Shown: piece after piece, positions 16,805-25,195 of the stretch
How the letters are laid out: every line of letters starts with the position of its first letter
How positions within the stretch are numbered: position 1 is the first letter of the stretch
Source: an uncultured Paracoccaceae bacterium
Lineage (GTDB): Bacteria; Pseudomonadota; Alphaproteobacteria; Rhodobacterales; Rhodobacteraceae
Assembly (NCBI GenBank): GCA_947494445.1
Contig: CANLVD010000011.1
Span: 62,001 to 126,000 of the forward strand
Length of the DNA: 64,000 nucleotides
Reading direction: 5' to 3'
Translations under genes and position numbers: made by a program
The notes under the pieces: generated by a model
The model's input: only the letters and a program-made list of their open reading frames with translations
Told to the model about the DNA's origin: nothing
The model's database searches: none

Positions 16805-16833
16805 ACGGGGCGAAACCAAGGTAAGGACAAGCC

Positions 16834-17121
16834 ATGTCGATTGACAAGGACACCGCGCGCAGGGTTGCGCATCTGGCCCGAATTGCTGTTCCGGAGGAAG
16901 ACCTGGACGCGCTGGCGGGTGAGCTTTCGGGCATTCTGGGCTTCATGGAGCAACTCAACGAAGTTGACGTCGACGGGGTCGAACCGATGACGTCTGTCAC
17001 GCCGATGGCGCTCACACAGCGCGCGGATGAAGTGACCGATGGTGACATTCAGGACAAGATCCTTGCCAATGCGCCCGACGCCCGCGAAGGCTTTTTCGCG
17101 GTTCCCAAAGTGGTGGAGTGA
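16834..17121 (+). CDS. gatC: Asp/Glu-tRNA amidotransferase subunit C
   Basis: GatC stabilises the GatCAB complex that amidates mischarged Glu-tRNA(Gln) or Asp-tRNA(Asn). The 95-residue protein begins with the usual VAHLARIAV helix and has [21 protein letters not shown] and the C-terminal [16 protein letters not shown] precedes the ATG. It overlaps or touches gatA, with which it forms an operon; gatB is not in the window. Confidence 0.95.
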   Translation: MSIDKDTARRVAHLARIAVPEEDLDALAGELSGILGFMEQLNEVDVDGVEPMTSVTPMALTQRADEVTDGDIQDKILANAPDAREGFFAVPKVVE

Positions 17122-17126
17122 GCATC

Positions 17127-18614
17127 ATGTCCGACCCCAGAGAGATGACCATTGCCCAGGCCCGTGACGCGATGCGTGCAGGCGAACTGACATCTGCTGA
17201 ACTGACCGAAAGCTATATCGAGGCAATTGATGCCGCCGATGCGCTGAACGCCTATTGCGCCAAGACGCCCGATCATGCCCGCGCTCAGGCCAAGGCAGCA
17301 GACGCCCGGATTGCGGCAGGTGATGCGCCTGATCTTTGCGGCATTCCGCTTGGGATCAAGGATCTGTTTTGCACCGAGGGTGTGAACTCTCAGGCCGCCT
17401 CAAGCATTCTGGACGGGTTCAAGCCACAATATGAAAGCACTGTGACATCCCAGCTTTGGGACCGGGGTGCGGTGATGCTGGGCAAGCTGAACATGGATGA
17501 GTTTGCCATGGGCTCGTCGAACGAGACATCGACCTATGGCCCCGCGATCAGCCCGTGGCGGCGCGGCAATGACGATGCGGCCCTGACGCCCGGCGGATCA
17601 TCCGGTGGCTCGGCAGCGGCGGTCTCTGGTGATCTTTGCATGGCTGCGACCGGCACTGACACCGGCGGCTCCATCCGCCAGCCTGCGGCCTTTACCGGGA
17701 TTGTCGGGATCAAGCCGACTTACGGGCGGTGCTCGCGCTGGGGCATCGTGGCTTTTGCGTCTTCCCTGGATCAGGCAGGCCCGATGACCAAGACCGTGCG
17801 CGACGGCGCAATCATGCTGGAAGCGATGATCGGCCATGACCCGAAGGACAGCACCTCCGCCCGGATCGACGTGCCGAATTTCGAGGCGGCCCTGACCGGC
17901 GACATTCGCGGCAAGCGCATCGGCATCCCCAAGGAATACCGCCTCGACGGCATGCCCGAAGAGATCGAGACCTTGTGGAACGAAGGTGCCGCCATGCTGC
18001 GCGATGCAGGTGCGGAACTGGTCGACATCTCGCTGCCCCACACCAAATACGCCCTGCCCGCCTACTACGTGATCGCGCCTGCCGAGGCCTCTTCCAACCT
18101 CGCGCGCTATGATGGTGTGAAATACGGCCACCGCGCCAAGATTTCCGCCAATGAGGGCATCACCGAGATGTACGAGCGCACCCGCGCCGAAGGCTTCGGC
18201 AAGGAGGTTCAGCGCCGGGTGATGATCGGGGCTTACGTCCTGTCAGCAGGCTTTTATGACGCCTACTATCGCCGCGCCCAGCGGGTGCGCACGCTGATCA
18301 AGCAGGATTTCGAGAAAGTCTTTGCCGATGGCATCGACCAGATTCTGACCCCTGCCACGCCATCGGCCTCTTTCGGGATTGGCGAGATGGCAGATGCCGA
18401 TCCGATCCAGATGTACCTCAACGATGTGTTCACCGTGACCGTCAACCTTGCCGGCCTGCCGGGCATTTCCGTGCCTACAGGGCTCGACAAGCAGGGATTG
18501 CCACTGGGATTGCAGCTGATTGGACAACCCTGGGGCGAGGCAGATATGCTCAATTCGGCCTATGCGCTGGAAACGGCAGCAGGATTTGATGCAAAACCGC
18601 TCAAGTGGTGGTAA
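17127..18614 (+). CDS. gatA: Asp/Glu-tRNA amidotransferase subunit A
   Basis: GatA is the glutaminase of the amidotransferase. The 495-residue protein has the amidase-signature triad: K78 in GIKDLF, S158 in GGSSGGS, and the nucleophile S182 in [10 protein letters not shown]. The C-terminal region includes [11 protein letters not shown] and LGLQLIG, standard for GatA. I prefer the ATG at 17127 because GGAG sits 8 bases upstream; a GTG at 17118 overlapping the gatC stop is also possible and would add three residues. Coupling to gatC is clear either way. Confidence 0.96.
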   Translation: MSDPREMTIAQARDAMRAGELTSAELTESYIEAIDAADALNAYCAKTPDHARAQAKAADARIAAGDAPDLCGIPLGIKDLFCTEGVNSQAASSILDGFKPQYESTVTSQLWDRGAVMLGKLNMDEFAMGSSNETSTYGPAISPWRRGNDDAALTPGGSSGGSAAAVSGDLCMAATGTDTGGSIRQPAAFTGIVGIKPTYGRCSRWGIVAFASSLDQAGPMTKTVRDGAIMLEAMIGHDPKDSTSARIDVPNFEAALTGDIRGKRIGIPKEYRLDGMPEEIETLWNEGAAMLRDAGAELVDISLPHTKYALPAYYVIAPAEASSNLARYDGVKYGHRAKISANEGITEMYERTRAEGFGKEVQRRVMIGAYVLSAGFYDAYYRRAQRVRTLIKQDFEKVFADGIDQILTPATPSASFGIGEMADADPIQMYLNDVFTVTVNLAGLPGISVPTGLDKQGLPLGLQLIGQPWGEADMLNSAYALETAAGFDAKPLKWW

Positions 18615-18647
18615 GGCTTGGGTTAAAAGACGCGGATACATGAGGCA

Positions 18648-19364
18648 ATGACTATGCGGCGAGTATATTTGAGCATCGGGCTTCTGGCCGCTGTGGCTGC
18701 CTGCTCGACAGAGCCTGTGGGCGGGCGCGGTCCTTTCGATCCGATCCCGACACGGCCCCAGCAGGTCAATCCGATCATTGTCGCACCGCCAACCACAACC
18801 GGTGCGCCCGTGCCCGGCGATCCGACCCTTGGTCCGGTCACACAGATCCCCACGGCCCCTTTTGATCCCAATGCCATCGAATCCGATGCAACCCTGTCTC
18901 AGGACGTCATGAACGCACTTGGCACACCGGTGCCCGTGGTGCCGGACGAGCAGCGCGCAGGCATCGGCATCGACCCCAATGATCAGTCGATTGACCTGAA
19001 CCAGTTTTCTCAGGAAGAGCAAAAACGCCAGCGCGAGGAAGACGCCCGCCGCATCGCCGAGGCCCGCTCACAACTGGTTGTGGTTCAGCCAGAGGCGATT
19101 CAGCAGGTTGATGACAGCGCCAATGTTGCAAAATATGCCCGCGCAACGACCCATACTATCGGTACCAAGCTGCACCGCCGTCCGGCGTTTGCCAGCAAAT
19201 CCAATTCCTTGCGGACCTGCCTGAAGTTTGCCACAGCAGAAGAGGCACAGCGCCGTTTTCTTGCCACAGGCGGACCGACCACGGATCAGTTCAATCTTGA
19301 CCCAGATGGCGATGGCTTTGCCTGTGGCTTTGATCCCCAGCCCTACCGCAGCATCAATTTCTGA
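18648..19364 (+). CDS. Excalibur-domain lipoprotein
   Basis: The 238-residue protein starts with a lipoprotein signal ending in the lipobox LAAVAACS (Cys20 region), so it is probably anchored in the outer or inner membrane. A long Pro- and Thr-rich low-complexity linker (about 22-95) follows, then a charged helix with Gln, Glu and Arg repeats (about 120-145). The C-terminus (about 190-231) has LRTCLKFATAEEAQRRF and DPDGDGFACG, the calcium-binding Excalibur motif with two Cys. The function is unknown; such domains are thought to bind calcium at the cell surface. It is a monocistronic gene after gatA. Confidence 0.85.
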   Translation: MTMRRVYLSIGLLAAVAACSTEPVGGRGPFDPIPTRPQQVNPIIVAPPTTTGAPVPGDPTLGPVTQIPTAPFDPNAIESDATLSQDVMNALGTPVPVVPDEQRAGIGIDPNDQSIDLNQFSQEEQKRQREEDARRIAEARSQLVVVQPEAIQQVDDSANVAKYARATTHTIGTKLHRRPAFASKSNSLRTCLKFATAEEAQRRFLATGGPTTDQFNLDPDGDGFACGFDPQPYRSINF

Positions 19365-19371
19365 CCGGCAA

Positions 19372-19400
19372 GCCTGACGAAGTCGGTCGCGCCGTCAGGC
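19372..19400. terminator. Hairpin between convergent genes
   Basis: GCCTGACG (19372-19379) pairs with CGTCAGGC (19393-19400), an 8-bp perfect stem. It overlaps the 3' end of the cold-shock gene and follows the lipoprotein stop, so it could serve both directions. It lacks a clear T run. Confidence 0.45.
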
Positions 19401-19607
19401 GTCAACCAGTTTCAGATCGCCCGCGCTCTTGCGGCCGTCACGCCCGTCGATCAATTCGAACTCAATCGGCTGGTTGTCTGCAAGCCCGGTCAGCCCGGCC
19501 TGCTGAACAGCCGTGATGTGCACAAAGATGTCCTTGCCACCGTCCTCGGGCTGGATGAATCCATAGCCCTTCTCGGTGTTGAACCACTTTACCATACCTT
19601 TAGCCAT
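19395..19607 (-). CDS. Cold-shock protein, CspA family
   Basis: The 70-residue protein is a single cold-shock domain, an OB-fold that binds single-stranded RNA and DNA. The RNP1 motif KGYGFIQ (about 15-21) and RNP2 motif DIFVHI (about 30-35) are intact, and MVKWFN opens the first strand. The start at 19607 is chosen because MAKGMVKWF is the usual N-terminus; an upstream frame adds seven unlikely residues. AAGGA lies about 12 bases before the ATG. The leader contains a compact folded element at 19633-19686, which suggests control at the RNA level. Confidence 0.95.
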   Translation of the reverse strand: MAKGMVKWFNTEKGYGFIQPEDGGKDIFVHITAVQQAGLTGLADNQPIEFELIDGRDGRKSAGDLKLVDA

Positions 19608-19632
19608 AGTCCCGTCAGTCCTTCTCAATTCT

Positions 19633-19686
19633 CTTCAGGACGAGCCTGTTGAGGCAGGCCCGATGTCGTCGCAACGGGCCCTGAAG
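19633..19686 (-). promoter_or_regulatory. Folded 5' leader of the cold-shock gene (three-way junction)
   Basis: The minus-strand RNA can form a closing stem of 7 bp (19633-19639 with 19680-19686, CTTCAGG/CCTGAAG) around two hairpins: GCCT/AGGC (19644-19647 with 19652-19655) and GCCCG/CGGGC (19658-19662 with 19675-19679). All pairs are Watson-Crick. It ends about 9 bases before the AAGGA ribosome site (19619-19624 region). A temperature- or protein-sensitive leader is an inference by analogy with cspA. Confidence 0.55.
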
Positions 19687-19935
19687 GTCTGTGTGCAGCC
19701 AGCCCGCACCGGACTCGGCCACAGGCAGAAATCCCGGGCACCGCAACCTGATATTAACCGAATCACCGGGCGTTACCTACTCCTAAAGTTTAGTTTTTTG
19801 CCAATTTCAGGCCTGAGCTTTCGAAATCTGGCTATAGAACTGCAAATTTCCCCGACACGCCCGCTTGCTTGATCCCGCGCCCTGTGGCTTTAAGGGACGC
19901 CAATTCGGGCGTAATTTTCAGCGACAGGACGCAAC
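19687..19935. other. Divergent intergenic region between csp and terC-like genes
   Basis: No gene is seen. It must contain the promoters of the cold-shock gene (minus) and the TerC gene (plus). An AT-rich stretch with CTAAAGTTTAG and six T lies at about 19782-19798. I looked for a manganese (yybP-ykoY) riboswitch ahead of the TerC gene and did not find its conserved core. Confidence 0.4.
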
Positions 19936-20739
19936 ATGGCAGACCTCTTAACCTTCGCCAATCTCGGCAATCTGGGCGTACTCATCTTTCTTCAGGCGGT
20001 TCTGGGCTTCGACAACCTGCTCTACATCGCGATTGAGAGCCAGCGCGCTCCAAAAGAGATGCAGGCCCGTGTCCGGCGCTGGGGCATCCTGATTGCGATT
20101 GCCCTGCGCATCATCCTTCTGTTTGTCATGATCCAGTTGATCTCGACCCTCAAGGCACCGTTCTTCTCGATCAACATGCCCGGTTTCATTGAAGGCGACT
20201 TCAATTTCTCGGTGATCGTCTTTCTGCTTGGTGGCGGATTCATCATGTACACGGCCGTCAAGGAAATCAGCCACCTTCTGTCCATGGAGCACCTTGAACA
20301 TGGCCCCGGCCAGAAGGGCGACCAGAAATCCGCCTTTGCGGTGGTCTCGATGATTGTTCTGATGAACCTGATCTTCTCGTTCGACAGCATCCTGTCAGCG
20401 CTCGCGATCACGGATGTCTTCCCGGTTCTGGCGATTGCGATCATCGCGTCCGGCGTGGCCATGCTGGTGCTGGCCGACCGCGTGACCGAGTTCATCAAAC
20501 GCAACCGCATGTACGAGGTCCTCGGCCTCTTTGTCCTGCTGATCGTGGGCATCGTGCTTCTGGGCGAAGGCGGCCATGAGGCGCATCTCAAGCTCTTCGG
20601 CTATGCCGTCGAACCCATGGCCAAATCGACCTTCTACTTCTCGGTTGCGGTGCTGTTTCTGGTGGAGCTTATCCAGTCTGGCTACCAGCGCAAACTGGCC
20701 GCAGAACGGGCACATGAACAGTCTGGCGGGGAACATTAA
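19936..20739 (+). CDS. TerC family integral membrane protein
   Basis: The 267-residue protein has seven to nine hydrophobic segments and the TerC signatures: LQAVLGFDNLLYIAI (about 19-33) with acidic Asp and Asn in the membrane, and NLIFSFDSILSALAI (about 142-156) with a matching Asp. These paired acidic residues are thought to bind metal ions; TerC relatives export manganese or sit in tellurite-resistance complexes. An ACAGGA site precedes the ATG. It is the first gene of a co-directional run with XpaC, TelA and SPFH genes, which supports a Ter/Tel-type role. Manganese export alone is the main alternative. Confidence 0.9.
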   Translation: MADLLTFANLGNLGVLIFLQAVLGFDNLLYIAIESQRAPKEMQARVRRWGILIAIALRIILLFVMIQLISTLKAPFFSINMPGFIEGDFNFSVIVFLLGGGFIMYTAVKEISHLLSMEHLEHGPGQKGDQKSAFAVVSMIVLMNLIFSFDSILSALAITDVFPVLAIAIIASGVAMLVLADRVTEFIKRNRMYEVLGLFVLLIVGIVLLGEGGHEAHLKLFGYAVEPMAKSTFYFSVAVLFLVELIQSGYQRKLAAERAHEQSGGEH

Positions 20740-20785
20740 GCGGCTTTTCCCCCCTCAAAACCGCGTGAGGCTATGACTATATCGT

Positions 20786-20814
20786 TGGTGGCGGCTGTGC
20801 TATAGCTGCCACCA
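20786..20814 (+). other. Strong hairpin between TerC gene and microprotein gene
   Basis: An 11-bp stem (20786-20796 with 20804-20814, TGGTGGCGGCT against AGCTGCCACCA, one G-T pair) closes a 7-base loop. No T run follows, so it is not a standard terminator. It may stabilise or tune the downstream transcript. Confidence 0.5.
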
Positions 20815-20839
20815 CAGACATGAGGTGAGGGGTAGGACC

Positions 20840-20932
20840 ATGAGCTCACAGACTTTGCGCAACATGGCCGCTTGGGTCGTTTTGGCGATTGTTCTGTTCA
20901 CATCCCTGGGTGCCTTTGCAGGAGGTATCTGA
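20840..20932 (+). CDS. 30-residue membrane microprotein
   Basis: A short frame encodes 30 residues: a polar start (MSSQTLRN), a hydrophobic stretch (about 9-26, AAWVVLAIVLFTSLGAFA) and a GGI end. A GAGGTGAGG ribosome site region lies upstream. Its TGA overlaps the ATG of the XpaC gene by one base, so translation is coupled. It looks like a single-pass membrane microprotein that could assist XpaC or TelA. No family is recognised, and chance cannot be excluded, though the ribosome site and the coupling argue for a real gene. Confidence 0.6.
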   Translation: MSSQTLRNMAAWVVLAIVLFTSLGAFAGGI

Positions 20933-21831
20933 TGGGCAAGCGTTATGGTGGAAAATACAGCCCCGACCGGGCCTCTGACGGGCAGACCACACCTGCAACC
21001 AACCGGTTTCGCAACCAGCGTGCAGCGAATGTCCATTGGGCCGCCCGGATGCTGTTCATCCTTCCCCTGCCCCTACTTGTCTCAGGCATTTTCGAGATCA
21101 TGTCCGGTGACGCCTTTGGCATGATCGTGGAACTGGGCGGGTTTGCCGCCTTCATGCTTTCGGCATGGCTTCTGAACGAGGGCATCAAGGCCGAAGACGC
21201 CTACAACGCCCGCAAGATCGCCAGGCCCCCGTCATTCCCGCGCAAGATCGCGTCTGCCTGCCTGACCGGCCTGACGGTTGCAGGCGTCACCATGTTCACC
21301 CGCGACGGTGGGCTGCTTCAGGCCATCCCGTTTGGCGTTGTGGCCTCGGTTGCACAGGTTTTTGCCTTTGGCACTGATCCCATGACCAAAAAGGGCCTTG
21401 AGGGCGTCAACGAGTTCGAGACCGAGCGCGTGGCCAAAGCCATCGACAAGGCCGAAGGTCTGGTTGCCCAGATCATGGACGCCTCGCGCCGCATCGGGGA
21501 CCGCCAGCTTGAAGACCGGATTGAGCGTCTGTGCGCACAGGCCCGTGACGTGTTCCGCGTGGTCGAAGAAGACCCCCGCGACCTGCCGCGTGCCCGCAAG
21601 TTCTTGAGCGTCTACCTGATGGGTGCACGCGACGCGACCGCCAAATTCGCCGATCTCTACAGCCGCTCCCGCAATCAGCAGGCCAAGGCCGACTACGAGG
21701 CGCTGCTCAGTGATCTGGAAACCAGTTTTTCATCCCATAAGGAACGCCTTCTTCTGGAAGACCGCTCCGATCTGGACATTGAAATTGACGTGCTGCGTCA
21801 GCGGCTCAAGCAAGAGGGCCTCACGGCCTGA
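20932..21831 (+). CDS. XpaC family protein (5-bromo-4-chloroindolyl phosphate hydrolysis family)
   Basis: The 299-residue protein has a basic N-terminus, two adjacent membrane segments (about 37-56 and 61-81), two more hydrophobic stretches (about 102-118 and 124-142), and a soluble helical C-terminal domain with GLEGVNEFETERVAKAIDKAEGLVAQIMDASRRI-type heptads (about 155-290). This layout is that of XpaC/YceG-like proteins found beside TelA. The hydrolysis name comes from an old Bacillus phenotype and does not define the activity. The start at 20932 overlaps the microprotein stop. TelA follows after 17 bases. Confidence 0.85.
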   Translation: MGKRYGGKYSPDRASDGQTTPATNRFRNQRAANVHWAARMLFILPLPLLVSGIFEIMSGDAFGMIVELGGFAAFMLSAWLLNEGIKAEDAYNARKIARPPSFPRKIASACLTGLTVAGVTMFTRDGGLLQAIPFGVVASVAQVFAFGTDPMTKKGLEGVNEFETERVAKAIDKAEGLVAQIMDASRRIGDRQLEDRIERLCAQARDVFRVVEEDPRDLPRARKFLSVYLMGARDATAKFADLYSRSRNQQAKADYEALLSDLETSFSSHKERLLLEDRSDLDIEIDVLRQRLKQEGLTA

Positions 21832-21848
21832 TATAAGAGGGGACATTC

Positions 21849-23033
21849 ATGTCTGAAGACATCCGGGCCAAGGCCCAGACCGCATTGAAAGAAGTCGAAG
21901 AAGTAACTTCACTGATACTGCCAGAACCCAAGGGCGAGCTGATCGTCGTGGAGCGCGCTGATCCGGTCGAAAAGGCCGAAATCGACAAGCGCATGGCCGA
22001 ACTGGACATGGCCGATACGCAAAGCATCATCTCTTTCGGCTCCGGCGCTCAGGCCGAGTTGCAGGAAATCAGCCAGGAAATGCTCTCTGGCGTGCGCAAC
22101 AAGGATGTGGGCCCTGCAGGCGGTGCCCTGCGCGAGATGGTCTCGTCGATCCGGGGCTTTTCGGTCGATGAACTGAACCCCAACCGCAAGCTCAGCTGGT
22201 GGGAGCGTCTTCTGGGCCGCGCCAAGCCGATCCACGAATTCATGGCCCGCTACGAGACCGTGCAGGGCCAGATCGACAAAATCACTGGTGAGTTGCTGGA
22301 GCATGAGCACATCCTGCTCAAGGACATCAAATCGCTCGACAAGCTCTATGAGAAGACGCTGGATTTCTATGACCAGCTTGCGCTCTACATCGCCGCTGGC
22401 GAAGAGAAACTGCGCATCCTCGACAATGAGGAAATTCCCGCCAAGGAGCAGGAAGTTCAGGACGCACCCGAAGATCAGGGTGTCATCAAGGCACAGGAAC
22501 TGCGCGATTTGCGCTCGGCCCGTGATGATCTTGAACGCCGGGTCCATGACCTGAAACTCACCCGTCAGGTGACCATGCAGTCGCTCCCCTCGATCCGTCT
22601 GGTGCAGGAGAACGACAAGTCGCTGGTGACCAAGATCAACTCCACGCTGGTCAACACCGTGCCGCTTTGGGAAACCCAGCTGGCACAGGCCGTCACCATC
22701 CACCGCAGCCAGGAAGCGGCTGAAGTGGTGCGTGATGCCAATGACCTGACCAACGAGCTGCTCAAGTCGAACGCAGACAACCTTAAGCAGGCCAACCGCA
22801 CCATCCGCGAGGAAATGGAGCGCGGTGTCTTCGACATTGATGCGATCAAGCAGGCCAATGCCGATCTGATCGAGACCATCGAAGACAGCCTGCGCATTGC
22901 AGATGAGGGCAAGGCCAAGCGCGCCACGGCCGAGAAAGAGCTTCAGGCAATGGAAGCCGAGTTGAAAAACACGCTCGCCGCTGCCCGCTCCAAGGCCACA
23001 GGGCTTGGCGCACAGGTTGGCGAAAGCGTGTGA
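21849..23033 (+). CDS. telA: Toxic anion resistance protein, TelA/KlaA family
   Basis: The 394-residue soluble protein is almost all helical with long charged coiled-coil segments. Family hallmarks include the ELNPNRKLSWWERLLG segment (about 115-130), the LEHEHILLKDIKSLDKLYEKTL region and the VPLWETQLAQAVTIHR-type motif (about 271-286, with PLWETQLAQA). TelA proteins are linked with tellurite, colicin and cell-envelope antimicrobial resistance, but the mechanism is unknown. A GAGGGG site precedes the ATG. It pairs with XpaC as in many genomes. A hairpin follows the stop at once. Confidence 0.93.
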   Translation: MSEDIRAKAQTALKEVEEVTSLILPEPKGELIVVERADPVEKAEIDKRMAELDMADTQSIISFGSGAQAELQEISQEMLSGVRNKDVGPAGGALREMVSSIRGFSVDELNPNRKLSWWERLLGRAKPIHEFMARYETVQGQIDKITGELLEHEHILLKDIKSLDKLYEKTLDFYDQLALYIAAGEEKLRILDNEEIPAKEQEVQDAPEDQGVIKAQELRDLRSARDDLERRVHDLKLTRQVTMQSLPSIRLVQENDKSLVTKINSTLVNTVPLWETQLAQAVTIHRSQEAAEVVRDANDLTNELLKSNADNLKQANRTIREEMERGVFDIDAIKQANADLIETIEDSLRIADEGKAKRATAEKELQAMEAELKNTLAAARSKATGLGAQVGESV

Positions 23034-23039
23034 TGCATT

Positions 23040-23072
23040 TTGGTGCGGGCGGTCTTATGCTGCCCGCACCAA
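23040..23072 (+). terminator. Hairpin after telA
   Basis: An 11-bp perfect inverted repeat TTGGTGCGGGC/GCCCGCACCAA (23040-23050 with 23062-23072) starts six bases after the telA stop. It has an 11-base loop and no T run, so it may reduce rather than end transcription into the DUF2927 gene, or protect the upstream mRNA end. Confidence 0.55.
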
Positions 23073-23095
23073 TCCTATAACAATCGGTTATCACA

Positions 23096-24022
23096 TTGAA
23101 TCTTATTCACAAATGTCTTTTGGGCCTCGGCAGCCTTGCGCTGGCGGCCTGCACGCAACCCGGTGGCGGCGTGCCCGACGAAGAACTGCGTTCCTATTAC
23201 GCCTTTGCCTTTCAGGATTTGGAACAATCGGGCGGCAACCGCTCGGACACCCGTCCCAGCGACGCCCCGATCTCGACGACCCTGATCCTCAGCGCCTTTC
23301 AGGATCTGGCGTTTGATACCTTTGACGGACAGCGCCTGATCCTGCCCCAGCGCGCCAATGATCCGCGCAATGTTCTCTCGCGGTGGGAGGATCCGATCCG
23401 TCTGGCCTTCCTCTTCGGCCCCGACATCACACCCGCCCAGCGCACCCGCTTCCGCAAGGCTGTCGCCGATGTCTCGCGCCAGCTGCGCCGGGTGACCGGA
23501 CACAGCATCACGATTGCGCCCGAAGGCACGCCGTTCAACGTCACCGTCGCCCTGCTGGACCGGAAGGACCAGCGCGCATTCGGGCGCGTCATCGACCGCG
23601 AAAGCGAGACCATGCGTGGCATCGGCTCGGGCATTGCTGAGTCAGACGTCGACACTTTCTGCTTCGTCGAACCGTTTGCCAAGGATCAGGAAGCTCTGGA
23701 ACTGGGCGGCGCGCTTGTGCTGATCAAGGCCGAGTTGCCCGAGGATTTCTACGAGATCTGCGCCCATGAGGAACTGATGCACCTGATGGGCATGCTCAAC
23801 CACACGGATCTGCGGCCCAGCGTGCTCAACTCCGATCAGGAGTTTTCCAAGATCACCATCCTCGACGACATCATTCTGGCCATGCTCTACGACCGCCGCC
23901 TGAAATCCGGCATGTCATGGGGCGAGGTCACCCCCCTTCTGCCCACAATCGCCAGCGACGCCGTCCGCCGCCTTGGCGTGGGCCGATTTGTTACCAACAC
24001 ACCCTCAACCGGAGGAACCTGA
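23096..24022 (+). CDS. DUF2927 lipoprotein
   Basis: The 308-residue protein starts at a TTG and has a lipoprotein signal with lipobox LAACT (Cys19 region). The mature part matches the DUF2927 pattern, including the C-terminal ICAHEELMHLMGMLNHTDLRP (about 221-241), where many relatives have an EE...GLxND motif. The His and Glu cluster suggests a metal site, but it is not a standard HExxH. Function is unknown. It sits between telA and the SPFH gene, so a periplasmic or envelope partner of that system is plausible. No strong ribosome site is seen; the start was chosen for the signal peptide. Confidence 0.8.
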   Translation: MNLIHKCLLGLGSLALAACTQPGGGVPDEELRSYYAFAFQDLEQSGGNRSDTRPSDAPISTTLILSAFQDLAFDTFDGQRLILPQRANDPRNVLSRWEDPIRLAFLFGPDITPAQRTRFRKAVADVSRQLRRVTGHSITIAPEGTPFNVTVALLDRKDQRAFGRVIDRESETMRGIGSGIAESDVDTFCFVEPFAKDQEALELGGALVLIKAELPEDFYEICAHEELMHLMGMLNHTDLRPSVLNSDQEFSKITILDDIILAMLYDRRLKSGMSWGEVTPLLPTIASDAVRRLGVGRFVTNTPSTGGT

Positions 24023-24025
24023 CCC

Positions 24026-25126
24026 ATGCCAATTTTCGATTTTCTGCGCGGTGAGTTCATCGACGTCATCCACTGGACAGATGACACCCGCGATACGCTG
24101 GTCTGGCGGTTCGAGCGCGAGGCCCATGAGATAAAGTACGGCGCCAAGCTGACCGTGCGTGAGGGCCAGTCGGCAGTGTTCGTCCATGAGGGGCAGTTGG
24201 CGGATGTCTTCACGCCCGGTCTCTATATGCTCGAGACCAACAACATGCCGATCCTGACCACGTTGCAGCATTGGGACCACGGCTTCAAAAGCCCGTTCAA
24301 GTCCGAGATCTATTTCGTCAACACGACCCGGTTTCAGGACCTCAAATGGGGCACCAAGAACCCGATCATGCTGCGCGACCCCGAGTTCGGGCCGGTGCGT
24401 CTGCGCGCCTTCGGCACCTATACGATCCGGGTCTCTGATCCCGGCAAGTTCCTGACCGAGATTGTCGGTACCGACGGGGAATTCACCACAGACGAGATCT
24501 CATACCAGATCCGCAACATCATCGTGGCGCGGTTCTCGCAGGCGATTGCGCAATCGGGCATCCCGGTGCTCGACATGGCCGCCAATACCGAGGATCTGGG
24601 CAAGCTGATTGCAGCCCGCATCTCACCGGAACTGGCCGAGTTTGGATTGGAAATGCCCGCGCTTTTCATCGAAAACATCTCGCTGCCGCCTGCGGTGGAG
24701 GCAGCGCTCGACAAACGCTCATCCATGGGCATTGCCGGCGATCTGGGCCGCTACACGGAATATTCCGCAGCCGAGGCGATGACAGAAGCCGCCAAGAACC
24801 CCAACGGCGGCGGTGGCATGGGCGCAGGCCTCGGCATGGGCATGGGTATGGCGATGGCAGGTCAGATGGCCAATCGCGGGCCTTGGGGCGCCGCCCCGAC
24901 CCCGCCTCCTGCCCCGGTAGAGAAAGTCTGGCATGTGGCTGCGGGCGGTGAGACCGTCGGGCCGTTTTCGCGCGCCGAACTGGGCCAGATGGCCGCCAAA
25001 GGGCAACTCAGCCGGGAAAGCTGGGTCTGGACGCCGGGTCTGGACGGCTGGCAGCATGCAGATGACATCGACGAATTGGCACAACTCTTCACGGTCCTGC
25101 CCCCGCCACCGCCGCCCGGAGTATGA
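24026..25126 (+). CDS. SPFH domain protein with C-terminal GYF_2 domain
   Basis: The 366-residue protein has an SPFH/band-7 core of the virion-core-protein-like (YdjI) branch (about 5-235; FKSEIYFVNT, LRAFGTYTIRV, FIENISLP), a Gly- and Met-rich linker (261-282), a Pro-rich piece, and a GYF_2 domain (about 300-352, WHVAAGGETVGPFSRAELGQMA). It ends in a run of six or more Pro, which GYF domains commonly bind, so self-association is possible. It has no membrane segment. SPFH proteins build membrane scaffolds. A GGAGG site precedes the ATG, 3 bases after the DUF2927 stop. The zinc-ribbon protein follows. Confidence 0.88.
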   Translation: MPIFDFLRGEFIDVIHWTDDTRDTLVWRFEREAHEIKYGAKLTVREGQSAVFVHEGQLADVFTPGLYMLETNNMPILTTLQHWDHGFKSPFKSEIYFVNTTRFQDLKWGTKNPIMLRDPEFGPVRLRAFGTYTIRVSDPGKFLTEIVGTDGEFTTDEISYQIRNIIVARFSQAIAQSGIPVLDMAANTEDLGKLIAARISPELAEFGLEMPALFIENISLPPAVEAALDKRSSMGIAGDLGRYTEYSAAEAMTEAAKNPNGGGGMGAGLGMGMGMAMAGQMANRGPWGAAPTPPPAPVEKVWHVAAGGETVGPFSRAELGQMAAKGQLSRESWVWTPGLDGWQHADDIDELAQLFTVLPPPPPPGV

Positions 25127-25195
25127 TCCATTGGCCTGCGTAAGACTGCCAGTTGGTGGCCTTTTCGCCCACAGTTGAACAACCCTGACAGGCAT

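Noticed and set aside
19687-19935. Possible manganese riboswitch before the TerC gene
   Set aside because: The conserved core of the yybP-ykoY motif could not be found by eye on the plus strand.
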